Source: an uncultured Lachnospiraceae bacterium
Lineage (GTDB): Bacteria > Bacillota > Clostridia > Lachnospirales > Lachnospiraceae
Direction of reading: 5' to 3'
Assembly (NCBI GenBank): GCA_910588875.1
Contig: CAJURT010000056.1
Location: forward strand, 1-18,608
DNA: 18,608 nucleotides
Position 1 is the first letter of the stretch. Each line of letters opens with the position of its first letter. The translations under genes and the position numbers were made by a program. The notes below the pieces were generated by a model. The model saw only the letters and a program-made list of their open reading frames with translations. It was not told where the DNA came from and searched no databases. This document shows, piece by piece, positions 6,721-13,306 of this stretch.

Positions 6721-7537
6721 GGCAAGGGAAAAAAATCAGGGAGAAATGTTTGGCAGCAGGCCGGGGGAAGGGCAGGCGCAGAAAGCAGACAAGGGCCAGG
6801 GAAGAAGGCCGTGTAAAACATTGTTTATCACCGGAACCGGCACAGATGTGGGAAAGACCTATGTCACGGGCCTGATTCTTAGGAAACTGCACCAGGAGGG
6901 AGTTTCCGCTGCCTATTACAAGGCAGCCATGAGCGGAAACGTCCGGGGGGAGGAGGGAAGCCTGATTCCCGGGGATGCCCTTACCGTGAGGGAGGTATCG
7001 GGAATCTCCCAGCCTTTGGAAGAAATGTGCCCCTACATATATGAGAATGCGGTTTCCCCTCATCTGGCTTCCCGGATGGAGGGGAATCCGGTTGTGCTGG
7101 AGCAGGTGCAGAAAGGCTTTGAGGCTGTGTGTGGGCAGTACGAATATGTGACAATAGAAGGTTCCGGCGGGATTTTGTGCCCCCTGCGCATGGAGGAAGG
7201 GGAGATCTGGCTGGAGGATGTGATTCAGGCATGCCATACAGGATGCCTTATCGTGGCAGATGCAGGGCTTGGCACCATCAACAGTGTGGGGCTGACGGCA
7301 TTTTATATGAAGCAGAGAGGGATTCCCTTAAAAGGGATTATCTTCAACCATTATGAGCCGGGGAATGTGCTTCATGAGGATAACCGGAGGATGTGTGAGC
7401 ATTTGACCGGGGTGAAGGTGGTGGCTTGTGTCAGGAAAGGAGACACGGAACTGGAGATGGCCCCGGAGGTGCTGAAGGGATTATATCAGGAGGAATTCCG
7501 GGAGTGCATCAAGTATACAAGGGAGGAAGAGAGATGA
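6713..7537 (+). CDS. bioD: ATP-dependent dethiobiotin synthetase BioD
   Basis: Cytoplasmic enzyme that carboxylates 7,8-diaminopelargonate and closes the ureido ring using ATP, giving dethiobiotin. The P-loop GTGTDVGKT is at 41-49, followed by the substrate-lysine segment AYYKAAMSG, the EGSGGILCPL loop at about 148-157 and the LIVADAGLGTINSVGLT strand-loop typical of BioD. At 274 residues it is longer than usual (about 220-240). The excess is a polar, Gly/Gln/Lys-rich tail of about 34 residues before the first beta strand. The ATG lies inside the end of bioB (8-bp overlap), so translation is probably coupled. Met12 (6746) is another possible start but has a poor ribosome binding site. The stop overlaps the bioA start in ATGA. 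Confidence 0.93.
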   Translation: MSEAREKNQGEMFGSRPGEGQAQKADKGQGRRPCKTLFITGTGTDVGKTYVTGLILRKLHQEGVSAAYYKAAMSGNVRGEEGSLIPGDALTVREVSGISQPLEEMCPYIYENAVSPHLASRMEGNPVVLEQVQKGFEAVCGQYEYVTIEGSGGILCPLRMEEGEIWLEDVIQACHTGCLIVADAGLGTINSVGLTAFYMKQRGIPLKGIIFNHYEPGNVLHEDNRRMCEHLTGVKVVACVRKGDTELEMAPEVLKGLYQEEFRECIKYTREEER

Positions 7538-8736
7538 TCTGGTATCCGTATGAACAGATGAAGACCATGAAGGAGCCCTGGAGGATTGTGGATGCAGAAG
7601 GGGTCTGGCTGGACACAGGGGAGAAAAGGATGATTGATTCGGTTTCCTCCTGGTGGAGTGTGATTCATGGCTATAAGCATCCGGAACTGAACCAGGCCAT
7701 CATTTCCCAGGTGGAAAGATTCTCCCATGTAATGCTGGGAGGCCTGACCCACGAGCCGGTGGAGAGGCTTTCAGACAAGCTGCAGAACTGGCTGCCGGGA
7801 GATCTGGATTACTCTTTCTTTTCCGATTCCGGGAGTGTGGCAGTGGAGGTGGCGCTGAAAATGGCTCTCCAGTATTACATGAACCGGGGGGAAGTTCGGC
7901 GTACCATGGTTCTTGCCCTGGAGCATGCCTACCATGGGGATACCTTTAAGACCATGGAGGCCGGGGATGACGAGGACTACCATTTTGTCCTCAAGGCTTA
8001 CGGCGCCAGCCCTCATGTGGCCCATATTCCTACAGAGATAAGGGCCCTGGAGGAGGCATTTCTCCAATACCATGACAGGATGAACTGCCTGCTGGTGGAA
8101 CCGCTGCTCCAGGGAGCCGGGGGAATGCGGATGTATGATGTGTCTTTTCTGAAAAAGGCCAGGGAACTGTGCGACAAATATGGGGTTCTGCTGATTTTTG
8201 ACGAGGTGGCAACCGGTTTTGGACGTACCGGGAACCGGTTCGTGGCAGACCTGGTGCTGCCGGACATCCTGGTTCTGGGAAAGGCTCTTACCGGCGGTTA
8301 TATCGGCCATGCGGTTACGGTGGCTAACCGCAAGGTTTTTGAAGGTTTTTATGATGACAATCCGGAACACGCCCTGATGCACGGGCCTACCTTTATGGGC
8401 AATGCCCTGGCCTGCAGCGTGGCCCTGAAATCTATAGAACTTTTTGAAAAGGAGGATTATCTGTCTAAAATCCGCAGGATCGAAGAGATTACCCGGCGGG
8501 AACTGGAAGGCTTCTCGGATCCTAGGATCAGGGAAGTGAGAATCATGGGAGGATGTGTCTGTATAGAGGTGAAGGATTCTGCCGTGCTGAAGGGATATCA
8601 GCAGTTTGCCTTTGAACGGGGAGTGTTTGCCCGCCCCTTCCTTAAGTATCTGTATGCCATGGTGCCTTATGTGATCCGGGAGGAGGAACTGGTGCAGGTG
8701 CTGGGTTGCATGAAGGAGTGGTTTGGGCGGGGATAA
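7534..8736 (+). CDS. bioA: Adenosylmethionine-8-amino-7-oxononanoate aminotransferase BioA
   Basis: PLP-dependent aminotransferase that turns 8-amino-7-oxononanoate (KAPA) into 7,8-diaminopelargonate, with SAM as the usual amino donor. It has 400 residues, slightly shorter than E. coli BioA. Visible are the BioA start IWYPYEQMK, the substrate-pocket segment SSWWSVIHGYKHPELNQAI, the cofactor segment FFSDSGSVAVEVALKMA, the HAYHGDT motif, IFDEVATGFGRTG with the PLP aspartate Asp223, LGKALTGG with the Schiff-base Lys250, and HGPTFMGNALAC. The ATG at 7534 overlaps the bioD TGA (ATGA) and follows GGGAGGAAG. The frame is also open upstream to 7426, but that part is bioD in another frame. It is the last gene of the operon; a terminator follows. 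Confidence 0.95.
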   Translation: MIWYPYEQMKTMKEPWRIVDAEGVWLDTGEKRMIDSVSSWWSVIHGYKHPELNQAIISQVERFSHVMLGGLTHEPVERLSDKLQNWLPGDLDYSFFSDSGSVAVEVALKMALQYYMNRGEVRRTMVLALEHAYHGDTFKTMEAGDDEDYHFVLKAYGASPHVAHIPTEIRALEEAFLQYHDRMNCLLVEPLLQGAGGMRMYDVSFLKKARELCDKYGVLLIFDEVATGFGRTGNRFVADLVLPDILVLGKALTGGYIGHAVTVANRKVFEGFYDDNPEHALMHGPTFMGNALACSVALKSIELFEKEDYLSKIRRIEEITRRELEGFSDPRIREVRIMGGCVCIEVKDSAVLKGYQQFAFERGVFARPFLKYLYAMVPYVIREEELVQVLGCMKEWFGRG

Positions 8737-8827
8737 AATAGAAATAAAGAGAAACCGGGTTACTCCGGCTCCGGGACTGTCAAAAAACTCTGCAAGGAGG
8801 GGCGCAACCTTAAAAGAAGAGAAAAGG

Positions 8828-8881
8828 ACAGAAAATTGCCGGGGATATTCTGAAAAAACCGTAACAATTTTCTGTTTTTTT
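8828..8881 (+). terminator. Terminator of the biotin operon
   Basis: An 11-bp perfect stem, ACAGAAAATTG (8828-8838) with CAATTTTCTGT (8865-8875), is followed by a run of T (8875-8881). The 26-nt loop can form a small inner CGG/CCG pairing. The rest of 8737-9066 holds the next gene's promoter (8899-8927) and a palindrome (8938-8984). No gene is supported there. Confidence 0.75.
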
Positions 8882-8898
8882 GGTAAGAATATCGTAAG

Positions 8899-8927
8899 TT
8901 GACCATGGGATTTCCATAGCTTATAAT
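8899..8927 (+). promoter_or_regulatory. Promoter of the cell-wall-binding repeat protein gene
   Basis: TTGACC (8899-8904), exactly 17 nt, TATAAT (8922-8927). This is a near-consensus vegetative promoter placed after the biotin operon terminator. Transcription should start near 8934, giving a leader of about 140 nt. Confidence 0.8.
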
Positions 8928-8937
8928 GATAGACAGA

Positions 8938-8984
8938 TACTCTCCGTGAACAAGGGGCGTGAGTTCCCTTGTTCACGGAGGGTA
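8938..8984 (+). promoter_or_regulatory. 19-bp stem-loop at the predicted mRNA 5' end
   Basis: The arms 8942-8956 and 8966-8980 are perfectly complementary over 15 bp. Pairing continues outward to 8938/8984 with one T·G pair, giving 19 bp around a 9-nt loop (GCGTGAGTT). It starts only about 4 nt after the predicted transcription start. No T-run follows, so it is more likely a 5'-end stabiliser or a protein-binding site than a terminator. Confidence 0.6.
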
Positions 8985-9060
8985 CCCCTGGCAGAGAAAA
9001 TCATCTATATTTTTTCGGCTAAGGGATGGAAGCAGGGACAAAGATATGGAATAGGCAGAA

Positions 9061-9066
9061 AGAGGG
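9061..9066 (+). promoter_or_regulatory. Ribosome binding site choosing the ATG at 9073
   Basis: AGAGGG touches the ATG at 9067 with no spacer but lies 6 nt before the in-frame ATG at 9073, so the second ATG is preferred. The two starts differ by only two residues. Confidence 0.5.
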
Positions 9067-9072
9067 ATGACT

Positions 9073-10302
9073 ATGGGAAGCAGAAAATGGCTATGGACAG
9101 GAATACTGGCAGCAGCCCTGGCGGCAGCAGGGATGATGACAGCAGCGGCGGCAGATCATGTGGTTTCCAGTGTGACCATACGGGTCAGTTCAAAGCTGGA
9201 GCCGGGAGATACCCTGCCGGATATCGGGACAGAGAGCACCTCAGTGGGGGAAGGGGATGTCTCCATTTCCTGTTCCACGGATAAGTATACGATTGACCGG
9301 GCAGAGTGGGTGACCTCCACTTCCAAGGAGATGAAGGTGGGAGACCAGCCGGAGATGAAGGTATGGCTGAAAGCAGGGGCCAATTATTACTTTAAGGGAA
9401 GCTACCGTTCCAGCAATGTGACAATAAAGTCCGGCAGTTTTGTCAGCGCCAAGAGGGAGGATGCAGATACCCTGTTGGTGCGGCTGCGGGTGAATGCCGT
9501 CAAAGGGGATTTTTCGGCACCGGAGGATGCTTACTGGAAGGAGAATACCAAAGGGACAGCCCGCTGGGAGAAGCCGGACAGCGGGGATACGGGCAAATAT
9601 GAGGTGGTGCTTCGCCGGGGAAGCGCAAAGGTTCACACCGTGGAGACCACTGCCACCAGCTACAATTTTTATCCCTATATGACGACAGAGGGAACCTATT
9701 CCTTCCGGGTGAGGACCATTGCCAAGAGCAGTAAGGATGAGAGTTATGGGAAGAAGAGTGACTGGACAGAATCCGATGAACTTTACATTGCCAAGGAGGA
9801 TGTGTCAGACGGTTCCGGGAGAACGGATATGGTCAGCAGTTCCCCCACAGGGAATACCCGCACAGGGTGGCAGCACCTGGACAATTACTGGTATTATTAT
9901 TATCCGGACGGCACATATCAGAAGGATTCCTGGCTGCAGGTCAACGGCAGATGGTATCTGTTCCAGAATGACGGCAAGATGTTAAAGGGCTGGCAGAAGA
10001 AGGGAAGCCAGACCTATTTCCTGGCGGAGAGCGGGGAGATGCAGGTGGGGTGGCTGCAGTCAGCGGGCCGCTGGTATTATTTTAACCCTACGCCGGATAA
10101 CTATGAGGGCGCCATGTTTAAGAACCAATGGGCGAACGTGAACGGCAAACTTTACTACTTTAACGGTGACGGAGTGATGGTGGAAGGCTGGAACCAGGTG
10201 GACGGGAACTGGTATTACTTCTACCCCGGAGACGGGAGCCGGGCAACGGATACCTGGATTGACACATTTTATGTGGATTCCGATGGAATTTGGCGGAGAT
10301 GA
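9073..10302 (+). CDS. Secreted protein with choline-binding-type cell-wall repeats
   Basis: Exported surface protein, 409 residues. Residues 1-28 form a signal peptide: Arg/Lys near the start, a hydrophobic stretch WTGILAAALAAAGMMT, then AAAA before DHVVSS. Residues about 30-145 form a beta-rich region I do not recognise. Residues about 165-240 resemble a fibronectin type III fold (KYEVVLRRGSAKVHTV, TYSFRVRTIAKSSK). From about 265 to the end there are roughly six aromatic repeats of the CW_binding_1 type, such as GWQKKGSQTYFLAESGEMQV and WANVNGKLYYFNGDGVMVE, which bind choline or similar wall-polymer groups. No catalytic domain is visible, so an adhesin or structural wall protein is more likely than a hydrolase. 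It has its own promoter, a 5' stem-loop and terminators, and appears monocistronic. Confidence 0.85.
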   Translation: MGSRKWLWTGILAAALAAAGMMTAAAADHVVSSVTIRVSSKLEPGDTLPDIGTESTSVGEGDVSISCSTDKYTIDRAEWVTSTSKEMKVGDQPEMKVWLKAGANYYFKGSYRSSNVTIKSGSFVSAKREDADTLLVRLRVNAVKGDFSAPEDAYWKENTKGTARWEKPDSGDTGKYEVVLRRGSAKVHTVETTATSYNFYPYMTTEGTYSFRVRTIAKSSKDESYGKKSDWTESDELYIAKEDVSDGSGRTDMVSSSPTGNTRTGWQHLDNYWYYYYPDGTYQKDSWLQVNGRWYLFQNDGKMLKGWQKKGSQTYFLAESGEMQVGWLQSAGRWYYFNPTPDNYEGAMFKNQWANVNGKLYYFNGDGVMVEGWNQVDGNWYYFYPGDGSRATDTWIDTFYVDSDGIWRR

Positions 10303-10322
10303 CAATGGGATATGATGACTGA

Positions 10323-10348
10323 CAGAGTGCATTTTTAAATGCACTCTG
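10323..10348 (+). terminator. Perfect 12-bp hairpin after the cell-wall protein gene
   Basis: CAGAGTGCATTT (10323-10334) and AAATGCACTCTG (10337-10348) are perfectly complementary around a TT centre. No T-run follows on the plus strand, so it is probably a 3'-end structure or an accessory to the better terminator just downstream. Confidence 0.5.
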
Positions 10349-10361
10349 GGGAAAACATTTG

Positions 10362-10396
10362 GGGAACCGTTGCGGCTGCGGCGGTTCCCTTTTTTT
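10362..10396 (+). terminator. Intrinsic terminator of the cell-wall protein gene
   Basis: GGGAACCGTTGC (10362-10373) pairs with GCGGCGGTTCCC (10378-10389) over 12 bp with two G·U pairs and a GGCT tetraloop, followed by seven T (10390-10396). This is a textbook intrinsic terminator. Confidence 0.9.
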
Positions 10397-10444
10397 CTTC
10401 GTTTGTTAATTTTGGGGAGAGGAACAGATTTTTTGTTAACCTTG

Positions 10445-10486
10445 ACCAGCCTTCTGCATCTGAATGCAGGGAACCCTGGTTTTTTT
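10445..10486 (+). terminator. Further terminator-like hairpin upstream of the ECF operon
   Basis: ACCAG/CTGGT (10445-10449 with 10476-10480) encloses a second stem CTGCAT/ATGCAG with a CTGA loop, and seven T follow (10480-10486). The stem is interrupted, so it is weaker than the terminator at 10362. It lies 48 nt before the ECF promoter, so it insulates that promoter or ends a short transcript. Nothing else in 10303-10687 looks like a gene. Confidence 0.45.
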
Positions 10487-10533
10487 CCAATAACATTCAA
10501 TGGCTGTGTACCTTCCTGGAATGGCTAAACTTC

Positions 10534-10562
10534 TTGACGCTACTCTGGATATCGTGTAAAAT
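10534..10562 (+). promoter_or_regulatory. Promoter of the ecfA1-ecfA2-ecfT operon
   Basis: TTGACG (10534-10539), exactly 17 nt, TAAAAT (10557-10562). Transcription should start near 10569, leaving a leader of about 120 nt that contains a short bulged hairpin at 10590-10607 (TGCCCGTG/CACGGCA). Confidence 0.75.
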
Positions 10563-10687
10563 TGAGAAACGGATAAGTTGTAAGCCAAATGCCCGTGCAG
10601 CACGGCATATAGTTCATTGTTAAAATAAATAAAATCAGGCGTATAAAAGGGACAGATACAAAACCGGGAAGGGGGCGGATAGAGGCC

Positions 10688-11560
10688 ATGGGGATTATTA
10701 AAGCGTCGAGGCTGATTTATGATTATATCCGCAGGGATGAGGACGACCATGTGGAGGAAGTAAACCGGGCTATTGATGGCCTGGAATTGGATATAAAGGC
10801 AGGGGACTTTGTAGCGATCCTGGGGCACAATGGTTCCGGGAAATCCACATTTGCCAAGCAGGTCAATGGCATTTTGCTGCCCACAGAGGGGACAGTCTGG
10901 ATCTCAGGGATGAAGACAACGGACGAGAACCATATCTGGGATATCCGGAAGACAGCAGGCATGGTTTTCCAGAATCCGGATAATCAGATTATCGGCAACA
11001 TCGTGGAGGAGGATGTGGGCTTTGGCCCGGAGAATTTGGGGGTGCCTACGGATGAGATCTGGCGGCGGGTGGATGAAAGCCTGGAAGCAGTGGGTATGAC
11101 GGCGTACCGCATGAAGTCCCCGAATAAGCTGTCCGGCGGCCAGAAACAGCGGGTGGCAATCGCCGGGGTGATGGCCATGAAACCCCAGTGCATTATATTG
11201 GACGAACCTACAGCCATGCTGGATCCGAACGGGCGGCAGGAAGTGATTCGTACAATCCATGAACTGAACAAGAAGGAAGGGATCACCGTGCTTCTCATCA
11301 CCCATTATATGGAAGAGGTGATCTGGGCGGACCGGGTGATTGTGATGGATGACGGCCATCTGGTGATGGACGGCACACCGCGTGAGATTTTCTCCCGGGT
11401 GGAGGAACTGAAGGGTTACCGGCTGGATGTGCCCCAGGTAACGGAACTGGCATTTGAGTTAAAGAGAGAGGGTGTGGAATTGCCGGACGGGATCCTGACC
11501 ATTGAGGAACTGATAAAATATCTTCTGCCGGTTCTCCAATCGGCAGGGGCAAGAGCATAA
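10688..11560 (+). CDS. ecfA1: Energy-coupling factor transporter ATPase EcfA1
   Basis: One of the two ATPases that power vitamin uptake by ECF transporters (for example with BioY). It has 290 residues, normal length. Walker A GHNGSGKST is at 46-54, the Q-loop FQNPDNQ near Gln95, the signature LSGGQ at 148-152, Walker B CIILDE at 168-173 followed by the D-loop TAMLD, and the switch histidine His206 in ITHYMEE. The FQNPDNQI form is typical of EcfA1. The C-terminal tail after about 235 is the region used for ATPase pairing in this family. It is the first gene of the module, 82 bp before ecfA2. In many Firmicutes ecfA1 follows rplQ; here it follows a cell-wall protein gene and has its own promoter. 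Confidence 0.95.
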   Translation: MGIIKASRLIYDYIRRDEDDHVEEVNRAIDGLELDIKAGDFVAILGHNGSGKSTFAKQVNGILLPTEGTVWISGMKTTDENHIWDIRKTAGMVFQNPDNQIIGNIVEEDVGFGPENLGVPTDEIWRRVDESLEAVGMTAYRMKSPNKLSGGQKQRVAIAGVMAMKPQCIILDEPTAMLDPNGRQEVIRTIHELNKKEGITVLLITHYMEEVIWADRVIVMDDGHLVMDGTPREIFSRVEELKGYRLDVPQVTELAFELKREGVELPDGILTIEELIKYLLPVLQSAGARA

Positions 11561-11642
11561 ACGGTTTCCTTTTGGTGCGGGAACAATCCGGCCGGGCGGG
11601 AACAGAGAGACAGGCGCAGGGCTTGCAGGAGGATAAAAGGGA

Positions 11643-12506
11643 ATGTCAATCAGGGCAGAGCATATTAATTACTTGTATGGGGAAGGGACGGCCTTTGAGC
11701 AATATGCGCTTAAGGATGTCAGCTTTGAGATCGGGGACGGGCAGTTTGTCGGGCTGATCGGCCATACGGGGTCTGGGAAATCCACTCTGATCCAACATTT
11801 GAACGGATTGCTGCGTGCCAGCAGCGGGAAGATCTACTATAATGGGGAGGACATCTATCAGGACGGGTACGATATGAAGGGGCTGCGCAGCCGTGTGGGC
11901 CTGGTATTCCAGTATCCGGAGCATCAGCTGTTTGAGGTGGACGTATTTTCGGATGTCTGCTTCGGGCCGGGGAACCAGGGGCTTTGCCGGGAAGAGATTG
12001 AGGAGAGGGCAAGAGAGGCGCTGTGTTTGGTAGGGCTTGAGGAACGCTTCTGGACACAGTCGCCATTCGAACTGTCCGGCGGCCAGAAACGGCGGGTGGC
12101 GATTGCCGGTGTATTGGCGATGCGGCCGGAGGTGCTGATCTTAGACGAGCCGACAGCAGGACTGGATCCCCGGGGGCGGGATGAGATCCTGGATGAGATT
12201 TCTGCACTGCACAAGGAAAAGCAGATGACGATTGTGCTGGTGTCGCATAGTATGGAGGATATTGCCCGCTATGCGGACCGGATCCTGGTGATGAGCCATG
12301 GAGAGAAATTGTTTGATGCGCCGCCCAAGGAAGTATTCCGGCATTATCGGGAACTGGAGAGGATTGGCCTGGCGGCGCCTCAGATCACCTATGTGGTACA
12401 GAAGCTGAGAGAAGAGGGGATTCCCTTGCAGGAGGATATCACCACAGTAGAGGAGGCAAAGGCAGCGATTCTTAAATTGCTGGGAAAGGCGGGCAGTGAG
12501 GCATGA
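11643..12506 (+). CDS. ecfA2: Energy-coupling factor transporter ATPase EcfA2
   Basis: Second ATPase of the ECF module, 287 residues. Walker A GHTGSGKST is at 40-48, the Q-loop FQYPEHQLFE near Gln90 (the YPEHQLF form is characteristic of EcfA2), the signature LSGGQ at 144-148, Walker B VLILDE at 164-169 with TAGLD, and switch His202 in VSHSMED. It pairs with EcfA1 and docks on EcfT to drive uptake by exchangeable S-components. The ATG at 11643 has AGGAGG ten nt upstream. Its stop overlaps the ecfT start by 4 bp (ATGA), so translation of the two is probably coupled. Confidence 0.95.
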   Translation: MSIRAEHINYLYGEGTAFEQYALKDVSFEIGDGQFVGLIGHTGSGKSTLIQHLNGLLRASSGKIYYNGEDIYQDGYDMKGLRSRVGLVFQYPEHQLFEVDVFSDVCFGPGNQGLCREEIEERAREALCLVGLEERFWTQSPFELSGGQKRRVAIAGVLAMRPEVLILDEPTAGLDPRGRDEILDEISALHKEKQMTIVLVSHSMEDIARYADRILVMSHGEKLFDAPPKEVFRHYRELERIGLAAPQITYVVQKLREEGIPLQEDITTVEEAKAAILKLLGKAGSEA

Positions 12507-13291
12507 TACGAGAGATTACATTGGGGCAATATTATCCCGTGGATTCCGTGCTCCACAGGTTAGACCCCCGGACCAAGCTTTTTGGCACCATGGTGTTTAT
12601 CGTGTCCCTGTTTTTGGCGGACGGCCTGGCAGCCTACGGGGTGGCCACTTTGTTTTTGGTTTTGGTGATCCGGCTTTCCAGGGTGCCGTTTTCCTTTATG
12701 GTACGGGGGCTTAAGGCAATTTTGTTTTTGCTGCTGATCAGCGTCAGCTTTAACCTGTTTTTGACGCCGGGGACAGAGATCTTCCGGCTTGGCTTTTTAA
12801 AATTGACCTGGGAAGGGCTGCGGCTGGCAGGGTTTATGGCGTTGCGCCTGATTTATCTGGTAATCGGTTCTTCTGTGATGACCCTGACCACCACGCCCAA
12901 TGAACTGACAGACGGCCTGGAAAAGAGCATGGGCTTTATGAACCGCGTAGGGGTGCCGGTTCACGAGATATCCATGATGATGTCCATTGCCCTGCGTTTT
13001 ATCCCTATCCTGGTGGAGGAGACGGACAAGATCATGAAGGCGCAGATGGCCCGGGGAGCGGATTTTGAGAGCGGGAATCTGATCCAGAAGGCCAAAAGCA
13101 TGGTGCCGCTTTTGGTGCCGCTGTTTATCTCAGCCTTCCGTCGGGCCACAGACTTAGCCATGGCGATGGAGGCGCGGTGCTACCACGGCGGGGCGGGGCG
13201 GACAAAGATGAAGCCCCTTCGCTATGCGCGCCGGGACTATATAGGATATCTGGTTTATCTGGTATATTTGGCAGCAGTGATTGTGATATAG
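12503..13291 (+). CDS. ecfT: Energy-coupling factor transporter transmembrane protein EcfT
   Basis: Membrane scaffold of the ECF module that joins the two ATPases to the S-component. It has 262 residues. The hydrophobic N-terminal part (about 27-130) holds several membrane helices; the cytoplasmic coupling helices follow. Two Ala-Arg motifs are present: ARG at 183-185 (QMARGADF) and ARC at 224-226 (AMEARCYHGG), the elements that insert into grooves of EcfA1 and EcfA2. The opening YPVDSVLHRLDPRTKL is typical. A hydrophobic stretch (YIGYLVYLVYLAAVIVI) ends the protein. No S-component gene is adjacent, consistent with a shared group II module that would serve BioY and unlinked S-components. A 15-bp gap with a strong AGGAGG-type ribosome binding site leads to the next gene. 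Confidence 0.95.
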   Translation: MIREITLGQYYPVDSVLHRLDPRTKLFGTMVFIVSLFLADGLAAYGVATLFLVLVIRLSRVPFSFMVRGLKAILFLLLISVSFNLFLTPGTEIFRLGFLKLTWEGLRLAGFMALRLIYLVIGSSVMTLTTTPNELTDGLEKSMGFMNRVGVPVHEISMMMSIALRFIPILVEETDKIMKAQMARGADFESGNLIQKAKSMVPLLVPLFISAFRRATDLAMAMEARCYHGGAGRTKMKPLRYARRDYIGYLVYLVYLAAVIVI

Positions 13292-13306
13292 GAGGGGAGG
13301 TAAATC

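Noticed and set aside
7426..7533. Earlier ATG at 7426 as the bioA start
   Set aside because: The added 36 residues are bioD read in another frame. The ATG at 7534 has a good ribosome binding site, the ATGA overlap with bioD, and begins the conserved BioA N-terminus.
8794..8840. Small gene after the AAGGAGG-like site near 8794
   Set aside because: No ATG, GTG or TTG lies at a suitable distance, and the biotin operon terminator begins at 8828.
7771..8976. 401-codon open frame on the minus strand opposite bioA
   Set aside because: bioA on the plus strand is an unmistakable aminotransferase with all key residues. The minus-strand product has no recognisable domain and its start lies in the palindrome at 8938-8984.
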